In this document: positions 25,408 through 34,617 of the stretch, piece by piece | Layout: every line of letters begins with the position of its first letter | Numbering within the stretch: position 1 is the first letter of the stretch | Assembly (NCBI RefSeq): GCF_000812875.1 | Contig: NZ_JSYK01000003.1 | Location: 1,054,001-1,118,000 of the forward strand | Direction: 5' to 3' | DNA: 64,000 nucleotides | Source of the DNA: Kaistella solincola | GTDB taxonomy: Bacteria > Bacteroidota > Bacteroidia > Flavobacteriales > Weeksellaceae | Translations under genes and position numbers: made by a program | Notes under the pieces: model-generated | Told to the model about the DNA's origin: nothing | The model's database searches: none | The model's input: only the letters and a program-made list of their open reading frames with translations

Positions 25408-27735
25408 CTAAATTTTTGTCAGCTTCGCGAATTTTAAAATTAAATTCTTTTCGCCTTCGTGCTGAAATTTCACTTTTGCTTTAATATTTTGCGGATCGGT
25501 TCCATCAAGGAAAATCACTTCGCCCACACCGAAACGATCGTGTCTTACCTGATCGCCCACTTCAATATCCTGAGACGAAGCGCCACTGGGATTGATAATT
25601 CGCGCTGTTGCGACAGGTTTTAAATTCTGCGGCACGGACAACGGTTCGTTTCTTTCGATGGATTTTTTCGGTTCTTTCTTTTTGAAAAAACGCGGTTCTG
25701 ATAAATCATCATCAAAAATATTGGATTTCAAACCGGAATGATTTACAAATCGGCTTTCCACTGCCGGATTTATAAATTCCAGATATTTTTCATCGACTTC
25801 ACTTAAAAATCTGGACGGTTCTGCGTCGGTAATTTTTCCCCATTGAAAACGCGAAATTGCATACGTGAAAAACGCCTGCTTTTCTGCGCGCGTAAGTGCA
25901 ACATAGAACAAACGGCGCTCTTCTTCGATTTCCTCGCGAGTGGACGAACTCATAAAGCTTGGGAATAAATTTTCTTCCAAACCAACCAAGTGTACCACGG
26001 GAAATTCCAAACCTTTTGAAAGGTGAATGGTCATCAATGAAACTTTGTCGCCATCATCATTTTTATCGGTTTGCGTGTCCGCGGAAAGCGCGATATTTTC
26101 AAGGAAATTGGATAAGGACGGATCTCCGTCTTCCAACTGCTGCTGTTCTTCGATAAAGCCCTGCATGGAGTTCATCAATTCCTGCACGTTTTCAACGCGG
26201 GAAATACCTTCGGGCGTTTGATCGTCTTTTAAAAATTTAATCATTCCCGTTCTTTTCGCGACTTCCATCGCGACGTTGTAGGCGTTTTCGGTTTTCAACA
26301 TGACCTGAAAAGCTTTAATCATCGACCAGAAATCTGATAGTTTGGTCAGAATTCCGTTGTTTAAACCGATGTTTGGGGCATAAAATCCGAGGTTATCCAA
26401 AACCTGCGAGACCGAAACATTCTGGCTGTCGGCAAATACAATCAGTTTATTTTGCGTTGTTTCGCCAATGCCACGTGCGGGATAATTGATAATTCGTGTT
26501 AAGGCTTCGGAATCGTTTTCGTTGATTAATAACCGCAAATACGCGACTAAATCTTTAACCTCTTTTCTTTGGTAAAAAGACAGTCCGCCGTAAACGCGGT
26601 ATGGTATATTTTTACGGCGCAATGCATCTTCGAAAGCGCGCGTCTGTGAATTGGTGCGGTAAAGTATGGAAAAATCGGTGAATTTTCGCTGCGCAGAATT
26701 GTGCTGTTCCCAGATGTTAGAAGCCACAAAATTGGCTTCATCAGCATCGGAAAGTGCGCGGTAAACCTTTATTTTATCGCCTTCTTCATTATCGCTGAAA
26801 ACATTTTTTGCGAACTGCTGCACGTTTTTCGAAATGACGACATTTGAAGCATTTACGATGTTTTGCGTGGAGCGGTAATTCTGTTCGAGTGAAACCGTAA
26901 TTGCGTCCGGGTAATCTTTTTTGAAATTTAAAATATTGTAAATATTTGCGCCACGGAAGGAATAAATGGATTGTGCATCGTCCCCTACCACGCAGATATT
27001 TTCAAACTTTGAAGCCAAGGCTTTGATAATCAAATACTGAGAATGGTTGGTATCCTGGTACTCGTCCACCAAAATATAACGGAACCTGTCCTGATACTTC
27101 GCGAGCACTTCCGGAAAGCGGGTTAACAACTCGTTGGTTCGTAAAAGCAAATCATCAAAGTCCATTGCGCCATTGCGGAAACAGACTTCCACATATTTCT
27201 GGTAAATCGCACCGATCAATTTCATGTTCGCGCGCTCATCAGCTTCGATAAGCTCCGGATTGTTATAATACGCTTTTACCGTAATCAGGTTATTTTTGTA
27301 TGACGAAATCCGAGCCTGAACTTTTTTAGGTTTATAAAGATCGGAATCAACATTCAGCTCTTTTAAAACTTTTTTAATGACATTCAGCGAGTCCTGGGAA
27401 TCGTAAATGGTAAAATTGGAAGGGAAACCTAAATAATGTGCTTCGGAACGTAAAATTCTGGCAAAAACGGAGTGAAAGGTTCCCATCCACAAAGATTTTG
27501 CTTCGCTTTGTCCCACGACTTTCGCGATACGTTCTTTCATTTCTTTCGCCGCTTTATTGGTAAAAGTAAGCGCAAGAATATTAAAAGGATCAACCAGATT
27601 CGTAATGAGGTGCGCGATTCTCATTGTGAGAACGCGCGTTTTCCCGGAACCTGCGCCGGCAAGTACCATCAGCGGTCCTTCCAATGTTGTTACGGCTTCA
27701 TATTGAGGTTCATTCAGTCCTTCTAGGTAATCCAT
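25408..27735 (-). CDS. pcrA: UvrD/PcrA-type superfamily 1 DNA helicase
   Basis: About 775 residues, full length; the ATG at 27735 gives MDYLEGLNEPQYEAV, and an ATG at 27741 adds two residues. Motifs in order: Q-motif NEPQYEAV, Walker A GAGSGKTRVLT, motif Ia LALTFTNKAAKEM, DEYQDTNHSQ (motif II), GDDAQSIYSFRGA (III), LEQNYRST (IV), LMTIHLSKGLEFPVVHLVGLEE (V) and VALTRAEKQ (VI). The C-terminus has a Tudor-like domain (GDQVRHDRFGVGEVIFLDG) that in PcrA binds RNA polymerase. It acts in nucleotide-excision repair and removal of stalled polymerases. Confidence 0.96.
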   Translation of the reverse strand: MDYLEGLNEPQYEAVTTLEGPLMVLAGAGSGKTRVLTMRIAHLITNLVDPFNILALTFTNKAAKEMKERIAKVVGQSEAKSLWMGTFHSVFARILRSEAHYLGFPSNFTIYDSQDSLNVIKKVLKELNVDSDLYKPKKVQARISSYKNNLITVKAYYNNPELIEADERANMKLIGAIYQKYVEVCFRNGAMDFDDLLLRTNELLTRFPEVLAKYQDRFRYILVDEYQDTNHSQYLIIKALASKFENICVVGDDAQSIYSFRGANIYNILNFKKDYPDAITVSLEQNYRSTQNIVNASNVVISKNVQQFAKNVFSDNEEGDKIKVYRALSDADEANFVASNIWEQHNSAQRKFTDFSILYRTNSQTRAFEDALRRKNIPYRVYGGLSFYQRKEVKDLVAYLRLLINENDSEALTRIINYPARGIGETTQNKLIVFADSQNVSVSQVLDNLGFYAPNIGLNNGILTKLSDFWSMIKAFQVMLKTENAYNVAMEVAKRTGMIKFLKDDQTPEGISRVENVQELMNSMQGFIEEQQQLEDGDPSLSNFLENIALSADTQTDKNDDGDKVSLMTIHLSKGLEFPVVHLVGLEENLFPSFMSSSTREEIEEERRLFYVALTRAEKQAFFTYAISRFQWGKITDAEPSRFLSEVDEKYLEFINPAVESRFVNHSGLKSNIFDDDLSEPRFFKKKEPKKSIERNEPLSVPQNLKPVATARIINPSGASSQDIEVGDQVRHDRFGVGEVIFLDGTDPQNIKAKVKFQHEGEKNLILKFAKLTKI

Positions 27736-27892
27736 CTGCATTTTTTATAATCTTCAAATTTAGGGATTATTTAGAAATTAGTTGTAGTTGTAACAGTAGT
27801 GCAAAAGTTAAAATTCGGGTATTTTTCGCCAATCGAATAAAAGGGCATAATTCTTGAGTAATTGTCAGTACAAAACACAAAAATTTACCACT

Positions 27893-28153
27893 ATGTCAGA
27901 AAATATATTATCTCTTGAAGACCTTAAATTTCTGGAAGTCCTGTATCATAAATACGGACTGGAATTTATAAAATGTGACGAAGCGGGAATTAAAATTAAC
28001 AACCAGGAGCAAATCTCGCAGGCGAAATCTATTGATTCCTACGATAATATGAGTTACATCGCACAAATTTCTAATAAATTAAAATACCGTTTGGATTCTA
28101 ACTTTCAGCTGAATTTTTCGCGTGGATTTAATTTCGACTTACAGAGAATTTAA
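27893..28153 (+). CDS. Hypothetical small protein
   Basis: 86 residues from the ATG at 27893 (MSENILSLEDLKFLEVLYHKYG). An earlier in-frame start at 27854 adds 13 unsupported residues. The N-terminal half is helical, the C-terminal half looks beta-rich (YRLDSNFQLNFSRGFNFDLQR). I do not recognise a family, and there is no signal peptide. It stands alone between pcrA and the response regulator and is followed by a strong terminator, which supports it being a real gene. Confidence 0.65.
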   Translation: MSENILSLEDLKFLEVLYHKYGLEFIKCDEAGIKINNQEQISQAKSIDSYDNMSYIAQISNKLKYRLDSNFQLNFSRGFNFDLQRI

Positions 28154-28175
28154 GAATTAGATCAGAACATAAAAT

Positions 28176-28206
28176 AAGACAATCTTTACAGGTTGTCTTT
28201 TTTTTG
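28176..28206. terminator. Terminator after the 86-residue protein gene
   Basis: AAGACAATC (28176-28184) pairs with GGTTGTCTT (28191-28199) with one G.U pair, and T8 follows. It also covers the stop of the convergent response regulator. Confidence 0.88.
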
Positions 28207-28208
28207 TC

Positions 28209-28574
28209 TTATGATGCCAGTTGCTGCACCGCATTAATAATATCATCAATCTCGAATGGCTTCGCAATGAATGCGTTGGCGCCAGATTCAAGAGCAGTAT
28301 GTTCCAGACCGCGGCTTGCGGACATTATTACCACAGGTATATTTTTAGTTCGTTCGTTTTCCTTTAATTTTTTACAGATATCCCGGCCATCTTCGCCGGA
28401 AAGCCACATATCTAACAGAATGATATTTGGTTCGTACGATTGTTCTACTAATCCGAAAATTTCGGAACCTCTTTCGAAGGTGTTTACTTCAAAACCTTCA
28501 AAATCCAACATTGTTCCTAAAGAATCCAGAATGGCAACATCATCGTCGATAATTACTATTTTTTTAGAATTCAT
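28209..28574 (-). CDS. Single-domain response regulator (REC)
   Basis: 121 residues, a receiver domain with no output domain. The acidic triad is Asp10-Asp11-Asp12, the phosphorylated residue is predicted as Asp55 in LLDMWLSGEDG, and the conserved Lys is in FIAKPFE. It is encoded 9 bp downstream of a PAS histidine kinase and is presumably its partner, passing the phosphate on or acting by protein contact. Confidence 0.93.
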   Translation of the reverse strand: MNSKKIVIIDDDVAILDSLGTMLDFEGFEVNTFERGSEIFGLVEQSYEPNIILLDMWLSGEDGRDICKKLKENERTKNIPVVIMSASRGLEHTALESGANAFIAKPFEIDDIINAVQQLAS

Positions 28575-28583
28575 TTTTTACGC

Positions 28584-30443
28584 TTAACTATTAACTTTAG
28601 GTAGAGAAAAACAGAAAGTTGATCCGTGGTTTAAAACACTCTTTACAGAAATTTTACCGTGTGATCTTTCAACAATCTGCGAAGAAATGTACAAACCGAG
28701 ACCTAAACCCGGAAATGTACTTTGTTCGTCGCCGCTTACGCGATAATACTGTTCGAAAACCCTGTTTTTTTTATCTTCAGCCATCCCGATCCCGAAATCC
28801 TGCACAGACAATTCCACATAATTATCGGTGTCTGTAACAGTGACCATAATGGTATCCGCTTTAGGCGAATATTTTATGGCATTGGAGATGAGATTGGTAA
28901 TGACCTGACCTATTCGATCCCTGTCGGCAAAAACCATACCTACCGGTTTGGTATGCAGATCAATTTTATATGCTGTAGACATTTGTTGCTCCTCAATCAC
29001 TTCTATGACGAGCTTTTCAAAGTCGAAAACATCTTCATTCAAATAAATTTTTCCTGAATTTATTTTGGTTACGTCTAATAAATCACCGATCAGGGAAGTT
29101 AATTTTACGATCTGAACGTCCATTTTTTTTGCAAATTCCGCGTTCTTTTCGTCGCCGGTTTTTCGCAACATTCGTTCCAAAACCTGCGCATATAATTTCA
29201 GCGAGGTCAATGGTGTTTTCAGCTCGTGGCTTGCAATCCCGAGAAATGTATCTTTTTGTGCTGAAAGCGTTTTAAACTCATCGATATTCGTACTGGTGCC
29301 AATCCACTGTCGCAGATTTCCGTTCTCATCCAATACAGGCGTAGCGCGGTTTAAAAACCACACAAAATCATTTTTTTCCGGGCTGTAAAGGCGAAATTCC
29401 ATTTCGAAGAATTTATGCTCCATGGTGGATTTTTCCCAAACATCTTTAAATTTAATTAAATCTTCGGGGTGAATAACCGCAGAAAAATCAAACGAATCGA
29501 TCTCGTCTTCCTTTAAATTTAAAAAGTTGATTAAATTTTTATTGTAGTAAACCAGTTTATTCTCCAGGTCGGTGGTCCATACGATATGTGGCATTGCTTC
29601 GGCCAAATCTCTGTATTCCTGTTCTGTGTTCTGAGCTTTAATGCGGGATTGCACCAATTCTGTAACATCCATAGCACTGTTCCAGATGGCGTAAATTTTT
29701 CCGCTGGAATCACGAAGCGGCCGATAGGAAAAACTATAGTAAAAACGCTGAAGCTTTCCATCAACCTCCAAATCTACAGCATCTTCTGTCGCCATGTACG
29801 GTTCACCTGTACGGAAAATATTGCGCAGAATATCGATAAAAGGCTGACCGTCTAATTCCGGAACAGCTTCTTCTAATTTTTTACCAATTACAGCTCTTGT
29901 TTTGCCCCAGGTTTTAATCATCTGATCGTTAGCGAACTCAATTACCAAATCTTCTCCTTTATATAAAGCGTTGGAATATTCGGAAATTTCCATGAGTTCT
30001 TTGAAAAGCATTTCATTTTCCTGTAATTTCTTTTCGCTCAAAACCTTATCCGTCACATCAATTGCGACAACGGAAATTCCCGAAATTTCATCACCGGAAA
30101 AAATTGGTGCGTAGATGAAATCAAAATAAAATGGCTGCAAAACGCCGTCCCGCTCCAGGTACGCTTTGGTTTTGGAACCATTATAAGTAACGCCCGTTTT
30201 ATAAACTTTTTTAAGAATTTTCGGGAATTCCTGGTTTGTAATTTCCGGCAGTGCTTCCAAAATCGGCAATCCGATCACAGTGGAATCTTTCTGCCAGAAT
30301 TGCAAAATCTGAGTGTTGGCATTCTCTATTACGAAGTCTTTGCCCATTAACAGGGCAAGTCCTACAGGTGCCTGACTGAAAAGAGAAATGATGGATTCTG
30401 GACTGATCGTACTGTTCAGGAAATTTTTCATTAATACAAACAT
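28584..30443 (-). CDS. Multi-PAS sensor histidine kinase, soluble
   Basis: 619 residues, no membrane segments. Three PAS/PAC repeats in order: about 20-140 (FSQAPVGLALLMGKDFVIENAN), 150-270 (LFKELMEISEYSNALYKGEDLVIEFAN) and 280-395 (AMPHIVWTTDLENKLVYYNKN). Then a HisKA domain with GIASHELKTPLTSLKLY and an ATPase domain with NLISNAIKYSPKAD, VQDFGIGMAED and PGLGLGLYISSQIVERSHG. It probably senses a cytosolic signal such as redox state or a ligand. An alternative ATG at 30431 removes four residues. Confidence 0.94.
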   Translation of the reverse strand: MFVLMKNFLNSTISPESIISLFSQAPVGLALLMGKDFVIENANTQILQFWQKDSTVIGLPILEALPEITNQEFPKILKKVYKTGVTYNGSKTKAYLERDGVLQPFYFDFIYAPIFSGDEISGISVVAIDVTDKVLSEKKLQENEMLFKELMEISEYSNALYKGEDLVIEFANDQMIKTWGKTRAVIGKKLEEAVPELDGQPFIDILRNIFRTGEPYMATEDAVDLEVDGKLQRFYYSFSYRPLRDSSGKIYAIWNSAMDVTELVQSRIKAQNTEQEYRDLAEAMPHIVWTTDLENKLVYYNKNLINFLNLKEDEIDSFDFSAVIHPEDLIKFKDVWEKSTMEHKFFEMEFRLYSPEKNDFVWFLNRATPVLDENGNLRQWIGTSTNIDEFKTLSAQKDTFLGIASHELKTPLTSLKLYAQVLERMLRKTGDEKNAEFAKKMDVQIVKLTSLIGDLLDVTKINSGKIYLNEDVFDFEKLVIEVIEEQQMSTAYKIDLHTKPVGMVFADRDRIGQVITNLISNAIKYSPKADTIMVTVTDTDNYVELSVQDFGIGMAEDKKNRVFEQYYRVSGDEQSTFPGLGLGLYISSQIVERSHGKISVKSVLNHGSTFCFSLPKVNS

Positions 30444-30467
30444 AAAAAATTATTGTTACATTATAAA

Positions 30468-30526
30468 GAAAAAATTTTCCGCCTTAAAACGGCAAAAAAT
30501 TACCGTTTTTATAGCCGAACTTTTTC
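30468..30526. repeat. Two adjacent hairpin-family repeats upstream of the PAS kinase
   Basis: Cores TTCCGCCTTAAAACGGCAA and TTACCGTTTTTATAGCCGAA, each between A and T runs. They lie 5' of both divergent genes, so they are not simple terminators there. Confidence 0.5.
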
Positions 30527-30606
30527 AATATTTAAAGCTGAACAACTGCTTAGATATATTTCTGATTTAGCACAAATCTTTTCCTTAAATAATTAAAAAA
30601 TATGAT

Positions 30607-30614
30607 TATATTTG
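30607..30614 (+). promoter_or_regulatory. -7 element of the secG promoter
   Basis: TATATTTG lies 24 bp upstream of the secG ATG at 30639. No clear TTG upstream at 20 bp. Confidence 0.6.
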
Positions 30615-30638
30615 CCCTTCGAAAACTTTAAATTAAAG

Positions 30639-30983
30639 ATGAACACAATATTTACCTTATTCATGATCCTGATCATGATTTTAAGTATCTTACTAATCAT
30701 TATTGTTATGGCACAAAACCCGAAAGGTGGCGGCCTTTCCGGAACCTTCGGCGGAACGTCTGCGGCGCAGTTCGGTGTTCAGCGTACCAATGATTTCATG
30801 GAAAAAGCAACATGGTGGTTAGGCGGCGGTATTGTATTTTTAATTCTGTTAAGCGTAATTCTTACCGCAAACCCAACAACTGTACAAAATGCTCCGGTTC
30901 GTACTGAAGTTCCGGCACCGCAAACTGCACCAGGCACCAACAACCCAGCGACGTTGCCAGCTACACCGGCACCATCCAACTAG
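30639..30983 (+). CDS. secG: Preprotein translocase subunit SecG
   Basis: 114 residues from the ATG at 30639. Two membrane helices (about 2-22 and 53-72) flank the conserved cytoplasmic loop QNPKGGGLSGTFGGTSAAQFGVQRTNDFMEKATWWLG. The C-terminal tail is rich in Pro, Ala and Thr and is exposed, as usual in Bacteroidota. It is an accessory part of the SecYEG channel. It is monocistronic, with a clear promoter and terminator. Confidence 0.96.
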   Translation: MNTIFTLFMILIMILSILLIIIVMAQNPKGGGLSGTFGGTSAAQFGVQRTNDFMEKATWWLGGGIVFLILLSVILTANPTTVQNAPVRTEVPAPQTAPGTNNPATLPATPAPSN

Positions 30984-31006
30984 TAAAAATTATTTATTTA
31001 ATACCG

Positions 31007-31037
31007 AAAGAGATGCAATTATTTTGCATCTCTTTTA
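31007..31037. terminator. Bidirectional terminator after secG
   Basis: A perfect 12-bp stem: AAAGAGATGCAA (31007-31018), loop TTATT, TTGCATCTCTTT (31024-31035). The stop codon of the convergent glycosyltransferase gene (31035) overlaps it. Confidence 0.93.
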
Positions 31038-31868
31038 TTTTATCCGCTGCTTTTCCAGGGTATGCCGAACCTGCAAACCGGCGGAAAGAATGCGGTGCTG
31101 TAGCGGTTTTTGGTCTTTATAATATTTATCAATAAAAATCTGCATCGCACCGTAAAAACGTTTTAAATAATCTAAATCTTTGGTAGTGCTTTGACCTTTG
31201 TGATGTAAAATGGAAGTTTTTCCGTAATACCAATTGCTGTAATCTGCGCGTAACAAAGTGAAACAGAAGTCGATGTCTTCGCCGTACATGAAATATTTTT
31301 CATCCAGACCACCAATTTCCAAAAAAACTGCCCGTTTAGCAAGTAAAAAAGCGCCGGTAAGTATTTCTACTTCCGCAACCTCAAATTCACCGATATCATT
31401 CCGGTAATATGACTTGGTTTTTTCGTTTTTAAAATTCAGATAAAGCTTGCGAAAAGAGCTGAATAAATTTGGAACCGAACGTTTGCTTTCAGGTAAAAAA
31501 TTTCCGGCTGCATCGTGCATGCGAACGCCGAGACAGCCAAAATTCTGTGTTGAATCCGCGAAATCCATCAGATCTTTCATCGAAAAATCCTCCAGTTCCG
31601 TGTCCGGATTTAAAAGCAAAATATATTCTCCACGCGCGATTTTTGCTGCTTGGTTATTTGCTTTTGCAAAACCGCAATTTTGGTCGGAAGTAAGAAAATG
31701 AAAATCGGGAAATTCATAAATTAAATTTTTCCACGACGAATCCGTAGAACAGTTATCAATTACAATTACCTCATAATCAACACCTTTAATATATTTTTGC
31801 AGCGAAACAAGACAGTTTCGCAGCAAATCGGTGACGTTATAGTTTACAATTAGTATTGATAATTTCAT
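31035..31868 (-). CDS. Family 2 glycosyltransferase (rhamnosyltransferase-like)
   Basis: 277 residues with the GT-A opening MKLSILIVNYNVTDLLRNCLVSL, the nucleotide-sugar site VIDNCSTDSS, the metal-binding motif LLNPDTELED and, in the second half, YFMYGEDIDFCFTLLRADYSN. This pattern fits GT2 enzymes that add rhamnose or similar sugars to surface glycans. The donor and acceptor are unknown. Its start overlaps the stop of the next glycosyltransferase upstream by 4 bp, so the two form an operon with recR. Confidence 0.92.
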   Translation of the reverse strand: MKLSILIVNYNVTDLLRNCLVSLQKYIKGVDYEVIVIDNCSTDSSWKNLIYEFPDFHFLTSDQNCGFAKANNQAAKIARGEYILLLNPDTELEDFSMKDLMDFADSTQNFGCLGVRMHDAAGNFLPESKRSVPNLFSSFRKLYLNFKNEKTKSYYRNDIGEFEVAEVEILTGAFLLAKRAVFLEIGGLDEKYFMYGEDIDFCFTLLRADYSNWYYGKTSILHHKGQSTTKDLDYLKRFYGAMQIFIDKYYKDQKPLQHRILSAGLQVRHTLEKQRIK

Positions 31869-32689
31869 CGGCCTTGCTTATTAAAATAAAAATTCCGGGC
31901 TATTCGGACTAAAAATTTCATTTTATAAAAAATGAAATAAGCGACATATTCCGCAAAACCAATCTTTTTCAATGATAAAAGCTCCTTTAGATTTCTCTGA
32001 AAACCTTTTTCCATTTCAAGCAAATTTGCAGATAAACCAGAAACACCGAAACTGCGTTTTCCATCACCCGCCAAAATCAATTCTTCATTTAAAATATACA
32101 TTTTGCAATGCAGAGAAATTTTTAACCAAAAATTCAGGTCTTCAGCAAATCGGAAATTTTTGCCAAAAAAGCCGGTTTTTTTTAAAATCTCTTTTTTGAA
32201 GATTACGGTCGAAGGTTGAACTTCATTCCGAAGCATCAACTTTCTAAAAGTAACTTTTGCAAGATTATTTTCTCCCACCCAAAACGGCCATAAAATTTTT
32301 TGATTTTTTCTCAAACAACCCAGAAAGTCCACATCCAGATTTCTGTCTTCGAGAACGTCCATCTGCCTCTCGGTTTTCTCTGGCAGCCATTCGTCATCAG
32401 CATCTAAAAGCGCGATATATTCTCCTGTCGCTAACTGCATGGCAACATTTCTGGCTACTGAAACACCCAAATTTTCCTGATTGAGTAAAGTGATTTTCAG
32501 CGGACTTTGCTTCATATAATTTTCCACCACCGCGGCACTTGCGTCCGTGGAACCGTCATTCACCACAAATATTTCAAACTCACCTTTCCATGTTTGATTT
32601 TTGATGGAATCTAAAGTTTTTTCAATACTATTTTCAGCATTGTAAAGCGGAATGATGACTGAAATCAAGGGTAAAAAATTAAACAGCAA
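31865..32689 (-). CDS. Family 2 glycosyltransferase
   Basis: 274 residues if translation begins at the TTG at 32689. The frame has no ATG before codon 60, and an in-frame stop lies upstream at 32732-32734, so initiation must use a non-ATG codon. The TTG at 32668, giving ISVIIPLYNAENSIEKTLDSI, would place the domain exactly at the N-terminus and is equally likely. Other marks are FVVNDGSTDAS, IALLDADDEWLPEKTE and EDLNFWLKISLHCKMYIL. It is a glycan-building enzyme of unknown specificity, in tandem with the neighbouring GT2. Confidence 0.9.
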   Translation of the reverse strand: MLFNFLPLISVIIPLYNAENSIEKTLDSIKNQTWKGEFEIFVVNDGSTDASAAVVENYMKQSPLKITLLNQENLGVSVARNVAMQLATGEYIALLDADDEWLPEKTERQMDVLEDRNLDVDFLGCLRKNQKILWPFWVGENNLAKVTFRKLMLRNEVQPSTVIFKKEILKKTGFFGKNFRFAEDLNFWLKISLHCKMYILNEELILAGDGKRSFGVSGLSANLLEMEKGFQRNLKELLSLKKIGFAEYVAYFIFYKMKFLVRIARNFYFNKQGR

Positions 32690-32721
32690 TGAAGATAGTA
32701 AATAATCTGAAATCCGCGCTG

Positions 32722-33333
32722 TTAATCCTTCTCATTGTAAGGCAAACGGTTTTGGATGGAACGTCCGAGTGAAATTTCATCAGCATATTCCAGTTCATCG
32801 CCAACGGAAATTCCGCGCGCAATTGTGGAAAATTTCACGTTGCTGTTTTTAAACTTTTTGTAGATAAAATACGCGGTCGTATCGCCTTCCATCGTGGCGC
32901 TCAGCGCAAAAATAAGTTCCTTAACAATTCCTTCTTCAAGTCTTTTTTCAATCGAAGAAATATTGAGTTTGCCCGGTCCAATGCCTTCCATCGGTGAAAT
33001 TTTACCGCCTAAAACCAGGTATTTTCCACGAAATTTCCCTGTGTTTTCAATAGCCATCACATCGCGAACGTCTTCTACTACGCAAATTACTTCTTCTGCA
33101 CGTTTCGGATCGGCACAGATTTCACAGACTTCAGAATCCGAAAAATTATGACATTGGCGGCAATACTGGATTTCGGTAACAAGTTTTTTTAGTGAATCGC
33201 CCAAGGCCACCGCTTGGCTCGTCGGCTGCTTCAAAAGATGAAGCGCTAACCGCAAAGCAGATTTTTTACCAATGCCCGGCAAACCTGAAATTTCTTCAAC
33301 GGCTTTGGCTAAAACTTTACTCGGATAATCCAT
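32722..33333 (-). CDS. recR: Recombination protein RecR
   Basis: 203 residues. It contains the HhH stretch [22 protein letters not shown], the zinc finger [16 protein letters not shown], and a Toprim domain [14 protein letters not shown] followed by [12 protein letters not shown]. RecR loads RecA at gaps together with RecO and RecF. The first gene of a unit with two glycosyltransferases, which is an unusual context. A -7-like element lies just 4 nt upstream of the ATG. Confidence 0.97.
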   Translation of the reverse strand: MDYPSKVLAKAVEEISGLPGIGKKSALRLALHLLKQPTSQAVALGDSLKKLVTEIQYCRQCHNFSDSEVCEICADPKRAEEVICVVEDVRDVMAIENTGKFRGKYLVLGGKISPMEGIGPGKLNISSIEKRLEEGIVKELIFALSATMEGDTTAYFIYKKFKNSNVKFSTIARGISVGDELEYADEISLGRSIQNRLPYNEKD

Positions 33334-33337
33334 TGCA

Positions 33338-33345
33338 CAAAAATA
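33338..33345 (-). promoter_or_regulatory. -7 element immediately upstream of recR
   Basis: CAAAAATA on the plus strand reads TATTTTTG on the minus strand. Four bases separate it from the recR ATG (33331-33333), so the transcript may lack a leader. Confidence 0.45.
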
Positions 33346-33404
33346 AAATTAAATCCCGCAATTACCAAGTCTCTCCTATTTTATTATCTTTAAAAAAAAT
33401 TCTG

Positions 33405-34010
33405 ATGACGCTTAATAACCTGAACTATCCACTCGATTTTAAATTTAAAATCACCACGCTTTCCAGCGACTTCAACATCACCGACAAAAACGGAAATTAT
33501 GTGGCATACGTGCGGCAAAAAATGTTTAAATTAAAAGAAGATGTGCTGGTTTTCAATGATGAAACAAAAACGCGCGAACTTTTCCGGATTAAAGCCGACC
33601 GCTGGCTGGATTTTAACGCAAGCTATTCCATCAAAGATGCCGCGTCACAGCAAAATTTCGGGCGCCTTGCACGAAAAGGAATGCGCTCGCTCTGGAAATC
33701 GCATTATGAAATTCTCGACGAAAATGACAATATGAGATTTACCGTCAGCGAAGACAATGCGTGGGTTAAAATTCTCGACGGATTGATCAGTGAAATTCCT
33801 TTGGTAGGAATGTTTTCGGGTTATTTTTTAAATCCGGCTTATACCGTGAAAGATGTGGAAAATAATGATGTTTTTAAGCTGAAAAAAATGCCGTCGCTTG
33901 TAGGCAGACGATTTCAGCTCGACCGTTTGAATGACATTGCGGATTCCGAAGAATCATTGGTGGTTTTATCACTATTAATGATGGTTTTGCTGGAACGCGA
34001 CCGCGGATAA
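33405..34010 (+). CDS. LURP-one/tubby-like family protein
   Basis: 201 residues from the ATG at 33405 (MTLNNLNYPLDFKFKITTLSSDF). The frame extends upstream over recR but without support. The pattern of alternating strands (FNITDKNGNYVAYVRQKMFKLKEDVLVFNDE, LFRIKADRWLDFNASYSIKD, YTVKDVENNDVFKLKKMPS) matches the LOR/tubby-like fold. A short hydrophobic segment VLSLLMMVLL ends the protein. Function is unknown; no catalytic motif is visible. Confidence 0.75.
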   Translation: MTLNNLNYPLDFKFKITTLSSDFNITDKNGNYVAYVRQKMFKLKEDVLVFNDETKTRELFRIKADRWLDFNASYSIKDAASQQNFGRLARKGMRSLWKSHYEILDENDNMRFTVSEDNAWVKILDGLISEIPLVGMFSGYFLNPAYTVKDVENNDVFKLKKMPSLVGRRFQLDRLNDIADSEESLVVLSLLMMVLLERDRG

Positions 34011-34032
34011 ATTTTAATAAAAAATATATTTA

Positions 34033-34530
34033 ATGAAAAAATTATTGTTTCTCGCAGCTTTTGCATTTTTATTTTCCTGTTCCAAAGACGAAAAAATGGC
34101 CGAAAATACCGGTAAAATTTCAGATTCCACGGTAGTAATCCAGGATTCTGTAAACTCAAATCAAGCGGAAGTTCCGGCGCAAATTAAAGTAGAAGCCTTC
34201 GGCTTTCCGGCGGAAGTTTCGGGTTGTTCCTGCTATTTCAGCACCAATAAAGAAGATTTTCAGGATGAAAAATTCATATACATTGATGATTACGGCAATA
34301 ATGCATATTTAAAACTCGATGGAAAAACCATAAAAATTCCCATGAAAGAAGGTGATTTCGATCCGGAAAATTTCAATAAATCCATAAAAAACGATGAATT
34401 TACGATCACCATTAAGGGTAAAAAAATCAAAGAATTTGACGAAGTGATGATGTTTGAAGGCACCATGACGGTTGAAAATAAAAAAGGTGAAAAAACCGTG
34501 ACACCAATTTACGGTGAATGCGGCTGTTAA
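34033..34530 (+). CDS. Hypothetical lipoprotein
   Basis: 165 residues. The N-terminus MKKLLFLAAFAFLFSCSKDEK is a lipoprotein signal with the lipidated Cys at residue 16. A Ser/Asp-rich linker follows, then a beta-rich domain with SGCSCYFSTNKEDF, IYIDDYGNNAYLKLDGK and a C-terminal ECGC. Cysteine pairs could form disulfides in the periplasm. No family recognised. It starts 23 bp after the LURP-one-like gene, and a strong terminator follows. Confidence 0.75.
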   Translation: MKKLLFLAAFAFLFSCSKDEKMAENTGKISDSTVVIQDSVNSNQAEVPAQIKVEAFGFPAEVSGCSCYFSTNKEDFQDEKFIYIDDYGNNAYLKLDGKTIKIPMKEGDFDPENFNKSIKNDEFTITIKGKKIKEFDEVMMFEGTMTVENKKGEKTVTPIYGECGC

Positions 34531-34552
34531 AATAGTCACAAAATCTGCTGCG

Positions 34553-34586
34553 AAGCGCTTCTGGATATTCCGGAAGCGCTTTTTTA
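34553..34586 (+). terminator. Terminator after the lipoprotein gene
   Basis: AAGCGCTTC (34553-34561) pairs with GAAGCGCTT (34573-34581), the stem extends inwards by two more pairs, and a T run follows. Confidence 0.9.
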
Positions 34587-34590
34587 TTCG

Positions 34591-34598
34591 TAATTTTG
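34591..34598 (+). promoter_or_regulatory. -7 element upstream of pepD
   Basis: TAATTTTG fits TAnnTTTG and lies 19 bp upstream of the pepD ATG at 34618. Confidence 0.5.
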
Positions 34599-34617
34599 AG
34601 CTAAACAAATTTTTAAA

